A stretch of 64,000 nt of DNA from Rhizobium sp. NRK18 (GTDB taxonomy: Bacteria > Pseudomonadota > Alphaproteobacteria > Rhizobiales > Rhizobiaceae). Shown here in pieces: positions 1-8,318 of this stretch; within the stretch, counting starts at the first letter, position 1; the number at the start of each line of letters is the position of its first letter. Under the pieces are notes generated by a model. It was not told the DNA's origin. It ran no database searches and worked only from the letters and a program-made list of their open reading frames with translations. A program made the position numbers and the translations under genes. The stretch spans positions 496,001-560,000 of the forward strand of contig NZ_JANFMV010000001.1 in the NCBI RefSeq assembly GCF_024385575.1, in the 5' to 3' direction.

Positions 1-700
1 ATACGCGATCGTCAAACACGAAGCAGGCGCCTTCCCACAGGCTTTCTTCCGGGGGGACTTCCTCGAGATATTTCAGGATGCCGCCCTTGAGGTGGTAGAC
101 CTCGTCGAAACCCTGCTCCTTCATGAAGGCGGTCGCCTTCTCGCAGCGGATGCCGCCGGTGCAATACATGGCGATCTTCGGCTTGTTGTGCAGGCCGGGA
201 TTATTCTTCACCCAGTCGGGAAACTCACGGAAGGTCTTGGTCTGCGGATCGACGGCGCCCTTGAAGACGCCGATCGCGGTCTCGTAATCGTTGCGCGTAT
301 CGATGACGATCGTGTCGGGATCGGAAATCAGGTCGTTCCAGTCCTTGGGCGCGACATAGGTGCCGACGATCTTCAGGGGGTCGATGTCCTCGACCCCCAT
401 CGTGACGATTTCCTTTTTCAGCCGCACCTTCATGCGCAGGAACGGCATCTTCGAGGCATGGCTTTCCTTGTGCTCGAGATTGGCGAATTCCGGCTGCGAA
501 CGGATGAAGGCGAGCACATTGGCAATTCCGGTCTTCGGCCCGGCAATGGTGCCGTTGATGCCTTCGCGGGCGAGAAGAAGCGTACCCTTCACGCCATTTT
601 TCTGACAGACATCGAGAAGCGGTTCGCGCAGCGTCTCGAAGCGCTCGAACGGAGCGAAATGATAGAGCGCAGCTACAAGGAACGTGTCGTGGCCGGTCAT
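1..700 (-). CDS. trhO: tRNA uridine(34) hydroxylase TrhO (rhodanese-like, partial)
   Basis: The frame starts at the ATG ending at 700 and is still open at base 1, so the C-terminus lies outside the window; 233 residues are visible. An N-terminal acylphosphatase-like half is followed by a rhodanese domain with the active-site loop CTGGIRC at residues 180-186, with Cys180 and Cys186 in the conserved places. This is the UPF0176/YceA family, which hydroxylates uridine 34 of tRNAs in an oxygen-dependent reaction, the first step to 5-(carboxy)methoxyuridine. It lies 88 bases downstream of the CHAD gene on the same strand, and I see no clear terminator between them. Family assignment is firm; the function follows from characterised homologues. 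Confidence 0.9.
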   Translation of the reverse strand, partial: MTGHDTFLVAALYHFAPFERFETLREPLLDVCQKNGVKGTLLLAREGINGTIAGPKTGIANVLAFIRSQPEFANLEHKESHASKMPFLRMKVRLKKEIVTMGVEDIDPLKIVGTYVAPKDWNDLISDPDTIVIDTRNDYETAIGVFKGAVDPQTKTFREFPDWVKNNPGLHNKPKIAMYCTGGIRCEKATAFMKEQGFDEVYHLKGGILKYLEEVPPEESLWEGACFVFDDRV

Positions 701-788
701 GGTGGTCAGTTTGCCTTCGTTGGTCTTTGCGCGGCAAATACTGCCTGCGGGCCTGCGTTGCAATCGCCAATTCTGTCGAGCGCCGCCG

Positions 789-1730
789 TCAGCCCTCGTC
801 GGGCCAGAACGGAACGTCCTGCCCTCGCGCCGTTGCAGCGTACCACAAGAGACCGATGACGCGGCTCTCGACGGCCGGCGGTTCGGGAAACAGCGATGTC
901 GCGAGCGTCACGCAATCGCGCTGCATGGCGAACAGATTGCGGTTGACCGCGACCTTGAGGTGGATCAGGTCGTCGCCTTCTGCCGGCAGCTTGCCGCTGT
1001 CGGCAAGCGCCGAGAGGACGGCGAGATCGTTGGCTTCGCCGAGCGTGTCGGCGAGCCGCTTGGCCTCGGTCCGCTTCATCGACATGGCAGACGGCCAGAG
1101 GCCGCCAAGCAGTGCGCTCTGGCGCCAGTAATCCTGCACCCGTTTGCGCAGCGCATGATAGTGCGATGGGTCCGAGCTGTTGCGGCAGGCTTCCAGCGCC
1201 TCGGCGATGCCGGTCAGCGTTTTCTCCCAGCCGGCGGCAAGGCGGCGGGCGGTCTTCTTGCGCCCGTCGTCGAACGCCAGATCGCCGACGGCTTCGAGGG
1301 CCTCGCCACAGGCTGCCTTCGCGGCCGCTATGCGTTCCGACAGCTCGCCGCCGGTCTCCTTCCGGCCGTCATGCTGTTCGATCAATGCCTGGCGGATCCG
1401 GTCGAGCGCAGCGGCTTCCTCGCCCGACAAGGCGGCCTGGTGCAGGGCCGTGCAGGCGCCGATGATGGCGGCCGAATCGCGATAGGGTGCCAGGCTGGCG
1501 GCGATCTCCCTGAAGCGCGCATTCTCCCGCTTCTGAAATTTGCGCGCATCAGAGCCGACGAGGCGATAGAGGGAGCGGATGCGCTTGAAGCAGCGCCGCG
1601 CCTGATGGATGCCGGTGTCGATGCTTTCGGGTGGTCCGGACAGCAGCGCTATCGCCTTGGCAATCTGCTCACGAGCAACGGCGGTGACGTCTGCGGTGAA
1701 GGACTTTTCAGGCCTCAGCTGATAGCTCAT
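789..1730 (-). CDS. CHAD domain-containing protein
   Basis: A 313-residue, mostly helical protein with the hallmarks of a CHAD domain: conserved His/Arg/Lys positions such as [17 protein letters not shown] near residues 41-57 and [11 protein letters not shown] near residues 191-201. CHAD domains bind inorganic polyphosphate through basic helices and often occur with CYTH phosphatases. No signal peptide or membrane segment is seen, so it is probably cytosolic or granule-associated. Its start overlaps the end of the CYTH gene by 23 bases, so the two are very likely cotranscribed and translationally coupled. In many bacteria the two domains are fused (YgiF-type); here they are separate. The cellular role is inferred. 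Confidence 0.85.
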   Translation of the reverse strand: MSYQLRPEKSFTADVTAVAREQIAKAIALLSGPPESIDTGIHQARRCFKRIRSLYRLVGSDARKFQKRENARFREIAASLAPYRDSAAIIGACTALHQAALSGEEAAALDRIRQALIEQHDGRKETGGELSERIAAAKAACGEALEAVGDLAFDDGRKKTARRLAAGWEKTLTGIAEALEACRNSSDPSHYHALRKRVQDYWRQSALLGGLWPSAMSMKRTEAKRLADTLGEANDLAVLSALADSGKLPAEGDDLIHLKVAVNRNLFAMQRDCVTLATSLFPEPPAVESRVIGLLWYAATARGQDVPFWPDEG

Positions 1731-2202
1731 CGGGCAATTCCTCGAGACTTCCGCCCAAAGCCAGCGATTGATTGGAATAGCGGTGGTCGCCTGTCACCTC
1801 GCGCCCGAGCCAGGATGGAAAAGAGGGGATCTGCTTCTCGCTGTCGAGCTCGACTTCGGCGACGACGAGGCCTTCGTGAGCGCCCGAGAACACATCGATC
1901 TCCCATGTGAAGCCCTTGTGCCGCACCTCGTAGCGCGTCTTTTCCAAGACGTTGCCGATGGCACTTGCCATCAGCTGGCGGCCGTCCTTGTAGGGAATGT
2001 CATATTCGAATTCGTCACGGGTTATCGTCCCCGCGCCGATCTTGATGGTCAGCCGCGCCTTCTTGCCATCGATCAACCGCACCCTCAGTGATCGGCCATC
2101 GGTCGTAGCGATGTAGCCTTGGCGAAAACTCTTGCCCTTCTCGGCCGTTTTCCGCCAGTCGTCATTGAGAACGAGAAACTTGCGCTCGATTTCCTTTGCC
2201 AT
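1708..2202 (-). CDS. CYTH domain protein (triphosphate tunnel metalloenzyme)
   Basis: The start at 2202 is chosen because it gives the family N-terminus MAKEIERKFLV, which carries the ExExK signature of CYTH enzymes; an open extension upstream does not resemble the family. The 164-residue protein has alternating charged strands (RQGYIA, LRVRL, ARLTIK, WEIDVF, VVAEVEL) expected to form an eight-stranded tunnel that binds triphosphate and divalent metal. Bacterial relatives hydrolyse inorganic triphosphate or act as adenylate cyclases; a triphosphatase role is the more likely given the neighbouring CHAD gene. It overlaps the CHAD gene by 23 bases and is divergent from eda. Confidence 0.88.
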   Translation of the reverse strand: MAKEIERKFLVLNDDWRKTAEKGKSFRQGYIATTDGRSLRVRLIDGKKARLTIKIGAGTITRDEFEYDIPYKDGRQLMASAIGNVLEKTRYEVRHKGFTWEIDVFSGAHEGLVVAEVELDSEKQIPSFPSWLGREVTGDHRYSNQSLALGGSLEELPDELSAEA

Positions 2203-2242
2203 CGCTCCGGTTTGCCTTGCGCTGCACAATGCGGTTACCCTA

Positions 2243-2256
2243 GACCAAGCTTGGTC
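2243..2256. promoter_or_regulatory. Perfect 14-bp palindrome between CYTH and eda genes
   Basis: GACCAAGCTTGGTC is fully self-complementary and lies in the 162-base divergent intergenic region, 109 bases before the eda ATG and 41 bases before the CYTH ATG. A dimeric repressor could bind here. The regulator is unknown; no regulator gene is adjacent. Confidence 0.4.
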
Positions 2257-2364
2257 GCTAAGGAAGCATCTGTTCCGCTGGCGCCAGCAATTATCTCGAC
2301 AGGGCGCGCGCACGCCTGTATCAGATGCAAATTCAATCGGTTTAAAGCATAAGGATTCCTGATC

Positions 2365-3003
2365 ATGGGTGAGAAAACGGAAAAGCTGAAATCAGTCCTG
2401 AAACTTCAACCCGTGGTCCCGGTCCTCATCGTCGAGGATGCGGAATCGGCCGTGCCGCTGGCACGCGCGCTGGTCGCCGGCGGGCTGAAGGCAATCGAGA
2501 TCACCATGCGGACGCCGGCAGCGCTGGAAGCCGTCCGCCTCGTGGCCGACCGGGTCGAGGGCGCTGTTGCCGGCGCAGGCACGATCCTCAACGCCGACCA
2601 CTACAAGGCGGCCGTCGACGCGGGCGCCGAGTTCATCGTCAGCCCGGGTACGACGCAGGAGCTGCTCGATGCCGCCCGCAAGTCCAATGTGCCGTTGCTG
2701 CCGGGTGCCGCGACCGCCAGCGAAGTGATGGCGCTTCGCGAGGAAGGCTACGAAATCCTCAAGTTCTTCCCGGCCGAACAGGCCGGCGGCGCGGCCTATC
2801 TGAAGTCGCTCTCCTCGCCGCTTGCCGGCACCATGTTCTGCCCGACCGGCGGTATCTCACTGAAGAACGCCAAGGACTATCTGTCGCTGCCGAACGTCAT
2901 CTGCGTCGGTGGTTCCTGGGTCGCTCCGAAGGAGCTGGTTGCCGCCGGCGACTGGGACGGCATCACGAAGCTGGCCGCGGAAGCAGCCGCTCTCGCAGGC
3001 TGA
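2365..3003 (+). CDS. eda: 2-dehydro-3-deoxy-6-phosphogluconate (KDPG) aldolase
   Basis: The 212-residue protein matches the usual length of class I KDPG/KHG aldolases. It has the catalytic Glu45 in IEITMRT, the phosphate-binding GAGT loop near residues 70-73, and the Schiff-base Lys133 in EILKFFPAE, all at the same positions as in the E. coli enzyme. It cleaves KDPG to pyruvate and glyceraldehyde 3-phosphate, the last step of the Entner-Doudoroff pathway, which is the main glycolytic route in rhizobia. It stands alone: edd and zwf are not in the window. A palindrome at 2243-2256 may be an operator. Downstream, a hairpin at 3027-3069 precedes the DUF533 gene. Confidence 0.95.
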   Translation: MGEKTEKLKSVLKLQPVVPVLIVEDAESAVPLARALVAGGLKAIEITMRTPAALEAVRLVADRVEGAVAGAGTILNADHYKAAVDAGAEFIVSPGTTQELLDAARKSNVPLLPGAATASEVMALREEGYEILKFFPAEQAGGAAYLKSLSSPLAGTMFCPTGGISLKNAKDYLSLPNVICVGGSWVAPKELVAAGDWDGITKLAAEAAALAG

Positions 3004-3026
3004 CCACACGCGGTTTGTAATTGCCG

Positions 3027-3069
3027 ATCTCCGTTCCTATGTCAGCCTCAAGCTCAACGGAACGGAGAT
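3027..3069 (+). promoter_or_regulatory. Hairpin covering the ribosome-binding site of the DUF533 gene
   Basis: The sequence ATCTCCGTTCC at 3027-3037 is perfectly complementary to GGAACGGAGAT at 3059-3069, with a 21-base loop. The right arm contains the likely Shine-Dalgarno GGAG (3064-3067), nine bases before the ATG at 3077. The structure would hide the site, or it could act as an attenuating stem after eda. There is no U-tract, so it is not a standard terminator. Confidence 0.5.
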
Positions 3070-3076
3070 TGCCAAG

Positions 3077-3778
3077 ATGTTCGACGCCAAGAAATTGCTG
3101 GACCAGTTCCTCGGTTCGCAGGTTCCCGGAACGACGGGAACGGTCAAGGACAAGGCAAGCGGCGCCTGGCAGACGGCGAAGGACAATCCGCTGGCGACCA
3201 GTGCCGTCCTCGGCGTTCTGCTCGGCACCAAGACCGGGCGTTCGCTGACCGGCAGCGCGCTGAAACTCGGCGGCCTGGCCGTCGTGGCCGGCCTCGGATA
3301 CCAGGCCTACAAGAATTATCAGGCGGGCAAGGCGCCGGCCGAGAGCGACAATGTTCCCGCCGATCCGGCCATGCTGCCGCCGCCGAGCGACTCCGGCTTT
3401 TCCCTGCAGCAGACGGACAATGATTTTGCGCTGCATCTGGTGCGCGCCATGATCGCCGCAGCCAATGCCGATGGCCATATCGATGCGAGCGAACGCGCCA
3501 ACATCATGGACAAGATCCGGCTTTCCGCTCTGGACGACGAGGCGGGGCAGTTCCTGGAGCGGGAACTGGCTGCGCCGCTCGGCATGGCCGAACTGGTGGC
3601 CGGCGCCAAGACGGAAGAGCAGCGCGTCGAGGTCTACACGGTTTCACGCCTGACGATCGATCCGGATACGCGCACCGAGCGCGGCTATCTCGATCTCCTG
3701 GCCGGCCGCCTGGGCCTTCCCGATCCGCTCGTCGAACACATCGAGGCGACCGTCATGGCCGCATCGCGCTCGGCCTGA
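3077..3778 (+). CDS. DUF533 / TerB-like protein (YebE family)
   Basis: The start at 3077 is chosen because MFDAKKLLDQFLG is the typical family N-terminus and a GGAG lies nine bases upstream; the frame is open further upstream into eda but that part is not family-like. The 233-residue protein has a hydrophobic stretch near residues 41-77 that could be a membrane hairpin, a Pro-rich spacer near residues 90-105, and a C-terminal helical TerB-like domain with DGHIDASERANI. Function is unknown; E. coli YebE is a stress-responsive inner-membrane protein. Its ribosome site is in a hairpin. The end overlaps the convergent FUSC gene by 26 bases. Confidence 0.8.
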   Translation: MFDAKKLLDQFLGSQVPGTTGTVKDKASGAWQTAKDNPLATSAVLGVLLGTKTGRSLTGSALKLGGLAVVAGLGYQAYKNYQAGKAPAESDNVPADPAMLPPPSDSGFSLQQTDNDFALHLVRAMIAAANADGHIDASERANIMDKIRLSALDDEAGQFLERELAAPLGMAELVAGAKTEEQRVEVYTVSRLTIDPDTRTERGYLDLLAGRLGLPDPLVEHIEATVMAASRSA

Positions 3779-5744
3779 AAAACCGGAACGTCGGATACAG
3801 GCCGCGCAGACCGGCCTTTTCGGCGCGTTGGAGCTGGGCGGCATTTTCGTCGATCAGCGCCGCCGCGCGGGCGAGAAGGCTTGTCTCCATGCCGGCCTCC
3901 GCGTGCAGGCGGTCGGCCGTGCGCTCCAGCGAACGGGCACAACGTTGCGGATCCCTCGAGAGGGATTGCAGGTCCCTCAAGGTCAGGCGCAGCCGGTCGC
4001 TGATTTCTGCATTCGCTGTTCCGGAATCAACCGCTTCGTGGATCTGGCGGACCGCCTTGCCGACCGCAAATATCGTCATGCCCGTGCGTGCCGCGGTAAT
4101 TTCCGCCTCGCCGATCCGTCCGGCAAGGCGGACCAGTCGCAGCACGCGATGATAAAAGCGCATCCGCCACACTTCGATGTCGTGGCGATGGCCATCGGGC
4201 GCGCTCATCGCCTCCAGATCATGCACCATCATCGCGATCAGCGTGTCGAAGCGCCGCTGCAGGCTGACGGGGTAGATCAGCGTGAAGGCGGCAAGCCCGA
4301 GCGTCGGACCGGCCACGACCGCGCCCATCATCAGGAATGAGTGGCCGGGCGTGCCGGTGAGCGGGAAAGCCGGCTGCAGCAGCAGAAGGAGAACCATGTT
4401 GTAGTCGAAGCCGAAGCGCGCCGTTCTCCGATGGGCCATGATCAGAGCGCCGAACAGGATGAAGGGTAGGACGAGCACGAGCAGCTCGGCTTGCGAGGAG
4501 GCAAGCGGCCAGACGAGCCAGCGGCAGGCGATGGCCCCGAGCGCGCCGAAGGCCTGCCCGAACACCACCGATCGCAAAATGACATGCGGCATGTCGAATG
4601 CCGAGAAGATCGTGACCATGATGGAGGCGCCGAGCATCATGAACGGACCGACGGAAAGTCCTGTCACGGACCACACCGTGCCGATGACGAATATGGTGAG
4701 GCCGGCGCGGATCATCGCCTGCAGGGCACCGAGCCAGTCGCGATGGAGCACCAGGCTTTCAGCGCTGACGGATGCCTGAGGCAAATCCACCGTTCCGTCG
4801 CGGAGCGCTGCGGCGAGCGCATGCAGCATGTCCCGAATTTGCAGCCGGTCTCGCGACAGGGCGAGCGCAATCCGCAGGTGGCTGGAGGCATCGCTGCTGG
4901 CGATGTCATTTTCCAGAGCGTCAGCCAGGTTTCCGAGCGCGCCGGCCAGCTTTTCGTCGGTGGCCAGCGAGACGTCGCGCAGTCCGGCCATCAGCGCCAT
5001 GTGCCGGATGAACAGGATCCGGATCGCGCGGGCGGTGCGGCGGCGGTTGAACGATCCGGCGCCATGTCCGTCGAGCGCGTCTTCGATTGCGGCCATCTCC
5101 GCCAGCAAGGCGGCCTGTGTCTCGTCGCGATCGTGTGGCTCGTTTTTGTCCGTGAGGTCCGCTGCGATCTGGCGGAGCAGTTTCGATGTCAGTATCCGGG
5201 TTCCGGCCACAATCGGGTCGGTCTCCTGCCGCTTGGCAAAGAACCAGCCAATCAGCAGCGCGACGCCGACGCCGACTGTGATGGTGAGAAAACGATCCAC
5301 CCCCATTTCGACGATCTTGTCCGGGTGGGCGGCCTCAAGCAGTGTAACCATCGCGGCGGAATAGCCGGCGAGCATCGCGCCATACGCCGCAAACGAGCGC
5401 AGCAGATTGCCGGTCGCCGCACAGAGGCCGATCCAGACGGTCAGGCCGAGCGTCAGGACGAAGGGATTGCCGTCGGCAAGCCACATCAGGCCGATACCGA
5501 AGATGACGCCGATCAGGGTTCCGACGACACGGAACAGGCCCTTTTCGAGAAGATGGCCGCGCACCGGCTGGGAGGCTGCCCAGACCGTCATGGCGGCCCA
5601 TTGCGGATGTTCCAGCTTGAGCAGCCATGCGGTAAACAGGGCGATGCATGCGGCCAGCGCGGTGCGCATCGCATAGGGCAAGACCTGCTCGTCGAAGCCG
5701 AGCGCTTTCAGCACACCGCCTGCCGTATTTCGCTGCAGCTTCAT
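3753..5744 (-). CDS. FUSC family inner-membrane transporter
   Basis: The 663-residue protein has two hydrophobic blocks of several transmembrane helices (about residues 25-170 and 340-480), each followed by a large cytoplasmic helical part, the layout of the FUSC/YccS/AaeB family of aromatic-acid or fusaric-acid exporters. The first block has the family pattern HPQWAAMTVWAASQPVRG. It is the second gene after a MarR regulator (3-base gap), typical for an efflux pump induced by its substrate, probably an aromatic carboxylate. No membrane-fusion partner gene is adjacent. The 3' end overlaps the DUF533 gene convergently. The substrate cannot be read from the sequence. Confidence 0.85.
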   Translation of the reverse strand: MKLQRNTAGGVLKALGFDEQVLPYAMRTALAACIALFTAWLLKLEHPQWAAMTVWAASQPVRGHLLEKGLFRVVGTLIGVIFGIGLMWLADGNPFVLTLGLTVWIGLCAATGNLLRSFAAYGAMLAGYSAAMVTLLEAAHPDKIVEMGVDRFLTITVGVGVALLIGWFFAKRQETDPIVAGTRILTSKLLRQIAADLTDKNEPHDRDETQAALLAEMAAIEDALDGHGAGSFNRRRTARAIRILFIRHMALMAGLRDVSLATDEKLAGALGNLADALENDIASSDASSHLRIALALSRDRLQIRDMLHALAAALRDGTVDLPQASVSAESLVLHRDWLGALQAMIRAGLTIFVIGTVWSVTGLSVGPFMMLGASIMVTIFSAFDMPHVILRSVVFGQAFGALGAIACRWLVWPLASSQAELLVLVLPFILFGALIMAHRRTARFGFDYNMVLLLLLQPAFPLTGTPGHSFLMMGAVVAGPTLGLAAFTLIYPVSLQRRFDTLIAMMVHDLEAMSAPDGHRHDIEVWRMRFYHRVLRLVRLAGRIGEAEITAARTGMTIFAVGKAVRQIHEAVDSGTANAEISDRLRLTLRDLQSLSRDPQRCARSLERTADRLHAEAGMETSLLARAAALIDENAAQLQRAEKAGLRGLYPTFRFFRPSAMRP

Positions 5745-5747
5745 GAT

Positions 5748-6194
5748 TCAGCGTCCGTTGTAGGTCTGGATGCGGTCGTCGATCCGGAAGACGGCGTCAG
5801 TCATCAGTGCGATTTCGGTGTCGTCGATGTCGGCAAGCAAGTCGGCCTCCACGTTTTTGATGATCGTGCGGATGTCCCTGGCCGCGTCATGCCCGTCCGG
5901 GGTCAGGAAGATCAGCTTCGTGCGCCTGTCCTCGCTGCTGGCGCGGCGCTCGATCAGTCCCCTGGTCTCCATGAGGTCAAGCAGCCGGACGAGGCTGGAG
6001 CCGTCGAGGCCGACGCGTGCGGCCAGTTCGGTCTGATTGATGCCGTCGCCGGTGATGGCGAGGTGGAGGAGTGGCGGCCAGGTGGCGTCATTGAAACCGG
6101 ATTCTGCCAGCACGTGGTCGAGGAGGCGGCGCCAGCGGCGTTGCAATCCGGCCATGAGGATGCCCAGTCCGGCACGTTGTTCGATCGGAGACAT
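5748..6194 (-). CDS. MarR family transcriptional regulator
   Basis: The 148-residue protein has the winged-helix pattern of MarR: a helix-turn-helix at TELAARVGLDGSSLVRLLDLMETRGL (about residues 55-80) and a wing with EDRRTKLIFLTPDG (about residues 87-100). It is three bases upstream of the FUSC exporter gene and so probably represses this operon until an aromatic ligand binds. The start codon has no good Shine-Dalgarno, and a near-perfect 34-base palindrome begins only six bases upstream, so the transcript may have a very short leader and be autoregulated. Confidence 0.9.
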   Translation of the reverse strand: MSPIEQRAGLGILMAGLQRRWRRLLDHVLAESGFNDATWPPLLHLAITGDGINQTELAARVGLDGSSLVRLLDLMETRGLIERRASSEDRRTKLIFLTPDGHDAARDIRTIIKNVEADLLADIDDTEIALMTDAVFRIDDRIQTYNGR

Positions 6195-6200
6195 TGTTGA

Positions 6201-6234
6201 TATCCATATTGTTTGAATTCAAGTAATATGGATA
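6201..6234. promoter_or_regulatory. 34-bp near-perfect palindrome, likely MarR operator
   Basis: The arms TATCCATATT (6201-6210) and AATATGGATA (6225-6234) are perfect reverse complements around a core palindrome TTGAATTCAA (6213-6222). All share one centre at 6217/6218, so 15 of 17 base pairs match. The site is directly upstream of the marR-FUSC operon and far more symmetric than expected by chance. Binding by the adjacent MarR protein is inferred. Confidence 0.7.
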
Positions 6235-6365
6235 CAATGAATTTGTCAACAAATGACGGTGCCGGCCGATTCGAAAATCGGAGCGGCGGGTGGTTGCGTA
6301 GCATTGAAGGCGGACCGGCTATGTGATCCTATCGCGCATTCCGCAACCAGCCGCTTCGGACTGCC

Positions 6366-7064
6366 ATGAACGATCTCGCCAACTGGACGCCCCGCCCTTT
6401 GCCCAAGCCCGTCTCGATCGAGGGGCGAACGGTCAATCTCGTACCCTATGTCCGCGCCGAGCATGCCGAGGCGTTGTGGCAGGCATTTGGAGGCGCGGAG
6501 AAGATCAACGATCTTCTGGCCTATTTTCCGTGTCCGATCTTCGAAACGGTCGACGGGTTCGCCGACTGGCTCGACGTCAACCAGAAAACCGGCGGCTGGG
6601 TGACGGAGGTCTTCGTCAACCGGAAGACCGGCGACGTCGTCGGCATGGCCAATTACATGCGCGCCGATCCGGCAAACGGTGTTGTGGAGGTCGGCTCGGT
6701 CGCCCATGGTCCGGCGATGTCGCGCACGCCGATGGCGACGGAGGCGCATTATCTGATGGCTCGCCATGTGTTCGACGACCTCGGTTATCGCCGGTACGAA
6801 TGGAAGTGCCACAATGCCAACGAGCCGAGCAAGAAATCGGCGGTGCGCTACGGCTTCACCTTCGAAGGGCTGTTTCGCCAGCACGTCATTTCCAAGGGCG
6901 CCAACCGCGATACGGCGTGGTTCTCGATGATCGACAAGGAATGGCCACTGTTGAAAGCCGCTTTTGAAGTCTGGCTCGATCCGGAAAACTTCGATACGGC
7001 AGGGCAGGAGCGGCGCAAGCTCGCCGATATCCGCAATGCAATGTCGGCGGAGGTACGATCGTGA
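6366..7064 (+). CDS. GNAT family N-acetyltransferase (RimJ/RimL-type)
   Basis: The 232-residue protein has a RimJ/RimL-like acetyltransferase fold: substrate-binding N-terminal part, a central strand pair (GDVVGMANYMRADPANGVVEVG, broken near residue 100), and the late motif YRRYEWKCHNANEPSKKSA that packs against acetyl-CoA and is typical of ribosomal-protein-type acetyltransferases. The acceptor is unknown. The final TGA overlaps the GTG start of the next small gene, suggesting coupling. It is divergent from the marR-FUSC operon; the palindrome at 6201-6234 is about 130 bases upstream and could also affect it. Confidence 0.85.
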   Translation: MNDLANWTPRPLPKPVSIEGRTVNLVPYVRAEHAEALWQAFGGAEKINDLLAYFPCPIFETVDGFADWLDVNQKTGGWVTEVFVNRKTGDVVGMANYMRADPANGVVEVGSVAHGPAMSRTPMATEAHYLMARHVFDDLGYRRYEWKCHNANEPSKKSAVRYGFTFEGLFRQHVISKGANRDTAWFSMIDKEWPLLKAAFEVWLDPENFDTAGQERRKLADIRNAMSAEVRS

Positions 7065-7267
7065 GCAACGAAAACAATTCCCGCAGCGCGATGATCGCTG
7101 CGGCGGCGATCCTCGTCGGCGTCAGTCTTGCGCTGCTGCTGATGCCGAAGATCGTCCTCTGGCTGGGCGGCTACTCGCCCTTCCTGGGTTTTGCCTTCGG
7201 CGCCCTCGTCATCCTCGCCTTCTTCGTGATCTTCTGGCTCAGGTCGCGCTACCAGCGCCGGCGATAG
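7061..7267 (+). CDS. Small two-helix membrane protein, unknown function
   Basis: The 68-residue protein starts with GTG at 7061, overlapping the stop of the GNAT gene in GTGA. A short polar N-terminus is followed by two hydrophobic segments (about residues 10-33 and 39-60) and a basic tail RSRYQRRR, which predicts an inner-membrane hairpin with both ends inside. No motif is recognised. It ends seven bases before the convergent NicO gene. The coupled start and good hydrophobic pattern support a real gene. Confidence 0.65.
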   Translation: MSNENNSRSAMIAAAAILVGVSLALLLMPKIVLWLGGYSPFLGFAFGALVILAFFVIFWLRSRYQRRR

Positions 7268-7274
7268 CTTCGCG

Positions 7275-8318
7275 TCATGCGGTCAGCGATGCGCCAAGCA
7301 GCATCAGCCCGAAGACGATCACCATTAGAGCCCCCAGAATTTCGATGCCGTTCGAAATGAACGACCCGAAACGCGAGCCGCCGCCGGCGATGCGGACGGC
7401 GACGTCCTTTGCCGTCACGGCGAGCGTGGCCAGTGTTGCGACGGTGATGGCCGTACCCACCGACATGGCGAAGACGGAGAGCAGGCCGCCGAGATAGAGG
7501 CCGTTGAGCAGCGAGAAGGTGAGCACGAGCAGTGCGCCGGAGCAGGGGCGAAGGCCGACCGCGATGATGGCCGACCACGCCTCGCTGATGCCGAATCGGT
7601 CACCCTTCAGCATGGCGGGATCGGCGCCGTGCGAATGGCCGCAGCTGTCGCAGACGAAGGTCTGCTGCCTGTTTCCACCTGCGGCCCCGGCAAAGGCGAA
7701 CGCATGGTCATGCGTGCAGGTGCTGTGATCGTGGTCGTCGAAGAGCCCGCCGACGATGGTCGGCTTGCGGCGCATGGACCGAAGCTTGCGCCAGAGCATG
7801 TTCAAACCGAACAGCACGATCAGCAAATAGGATGTGATCTCCAGGCCCCAGGTGGTTTTGGTCACCGAAATTCCCGTGCCGCGCAAAAGGAAGAAGGCGG
7901 TGCCTATAGCGAGGATCGCCACGAGCCCCTGCGTCATGGCTGAGAGAAACGAAATGACGACGCCGCGCTTCAGTTCGGTTTCGTTGGCGATCATGTAGGA
8001 GGAGATAACGGCCTTCCCGTGACCGGGGCCGGCGGCATGAAAGATGCCGTAGGTGAATGAAAGGGTGACGAGAGACCACAGGGCCCAAGGGTTCTGGCGC
8101 ATCTCCTTCAGCGCGTCTGTCAGTGCGCGGTAGAAGGCCTGCTGCTGGACGTTGACCCACGCAAACAGCGGCGCAAGCGGCCCGCCGCTGCCGAGACTGA
8201 CGACGGGTTCCGCGGTTCCGAGGCCAAGCGAGGATTGCGCATGGGCAGCGCCGGTGAAGATTGCGGCGATCGACAGGGCGAGAAGGACCGCCTTCACCTC
8301 GCCGCGGCGCTTCAGCAT
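7275..8318 (-). CDS. NicO/RcnA-type nickel/cobalt transporter
   Basis: The 347-residue membrane protein has the NicO family signatures GPGHGKAVISSYMI (about residues 97-110) and LRPCSGALLVLT (about residues 256-267). Between them is a cytosolic loop rich in His and Cys (DDHDHSTCTHDH, CDSCGHSHG) likely to bind metal. The N-terminus has a hydrophobic signal ending in AHAQ. Family members export or import Ni/Co; RcnA is an exporter. It overlaps the upstream DUF1007 gene by seven bases. The Cys/His loop suggests metal sensing or selectivity. Transport direction cannot be decided from sequence. Confidence 0.85.
   Translation of the reverse strand: MLKRRGEVKAVLLALSIAAIFTGAAHAQSSLGLGTAEPVVSLGSGGPLAPLFAWVNVQQQAFYRALTDALKEMRQNPWALWSLVTLSFTYGIFHAAGPGHGKAVISSYMIANETELKRGVVISFLSAMTQGLVAILAIGTAFFLLRGTGISVTKTTWGLEITSYLLIVLFGLNMLWRKLRSMRRKPTIVGGLFDDHDHSTCTHDHAFAFAGAAGGNRQQTFVCDSCGHSHGADPAMLKGDRFGISEAWSAIIAVGLRPCSGALLVLTFSLLNGLYLGGLLSVFAMSVGTAITVATLATLAVTAKDVAVRIAGGGSRFGSFISNGIEILGALMVIVFGLMLLGASLTA

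Noticed and set aside
2909..3076. Upstream extension of the DUF533 gene into eda
   Set aside because: The extension overlaps eda in another frame; ATG at 3077 has a ribosome site and gives the typical N-terminus.
4491..6200. A 569-codon open frame on the plus strand opposite FUSC and MarR
   Set aside because: Same reasoning: shadow of real minus-strand genes.
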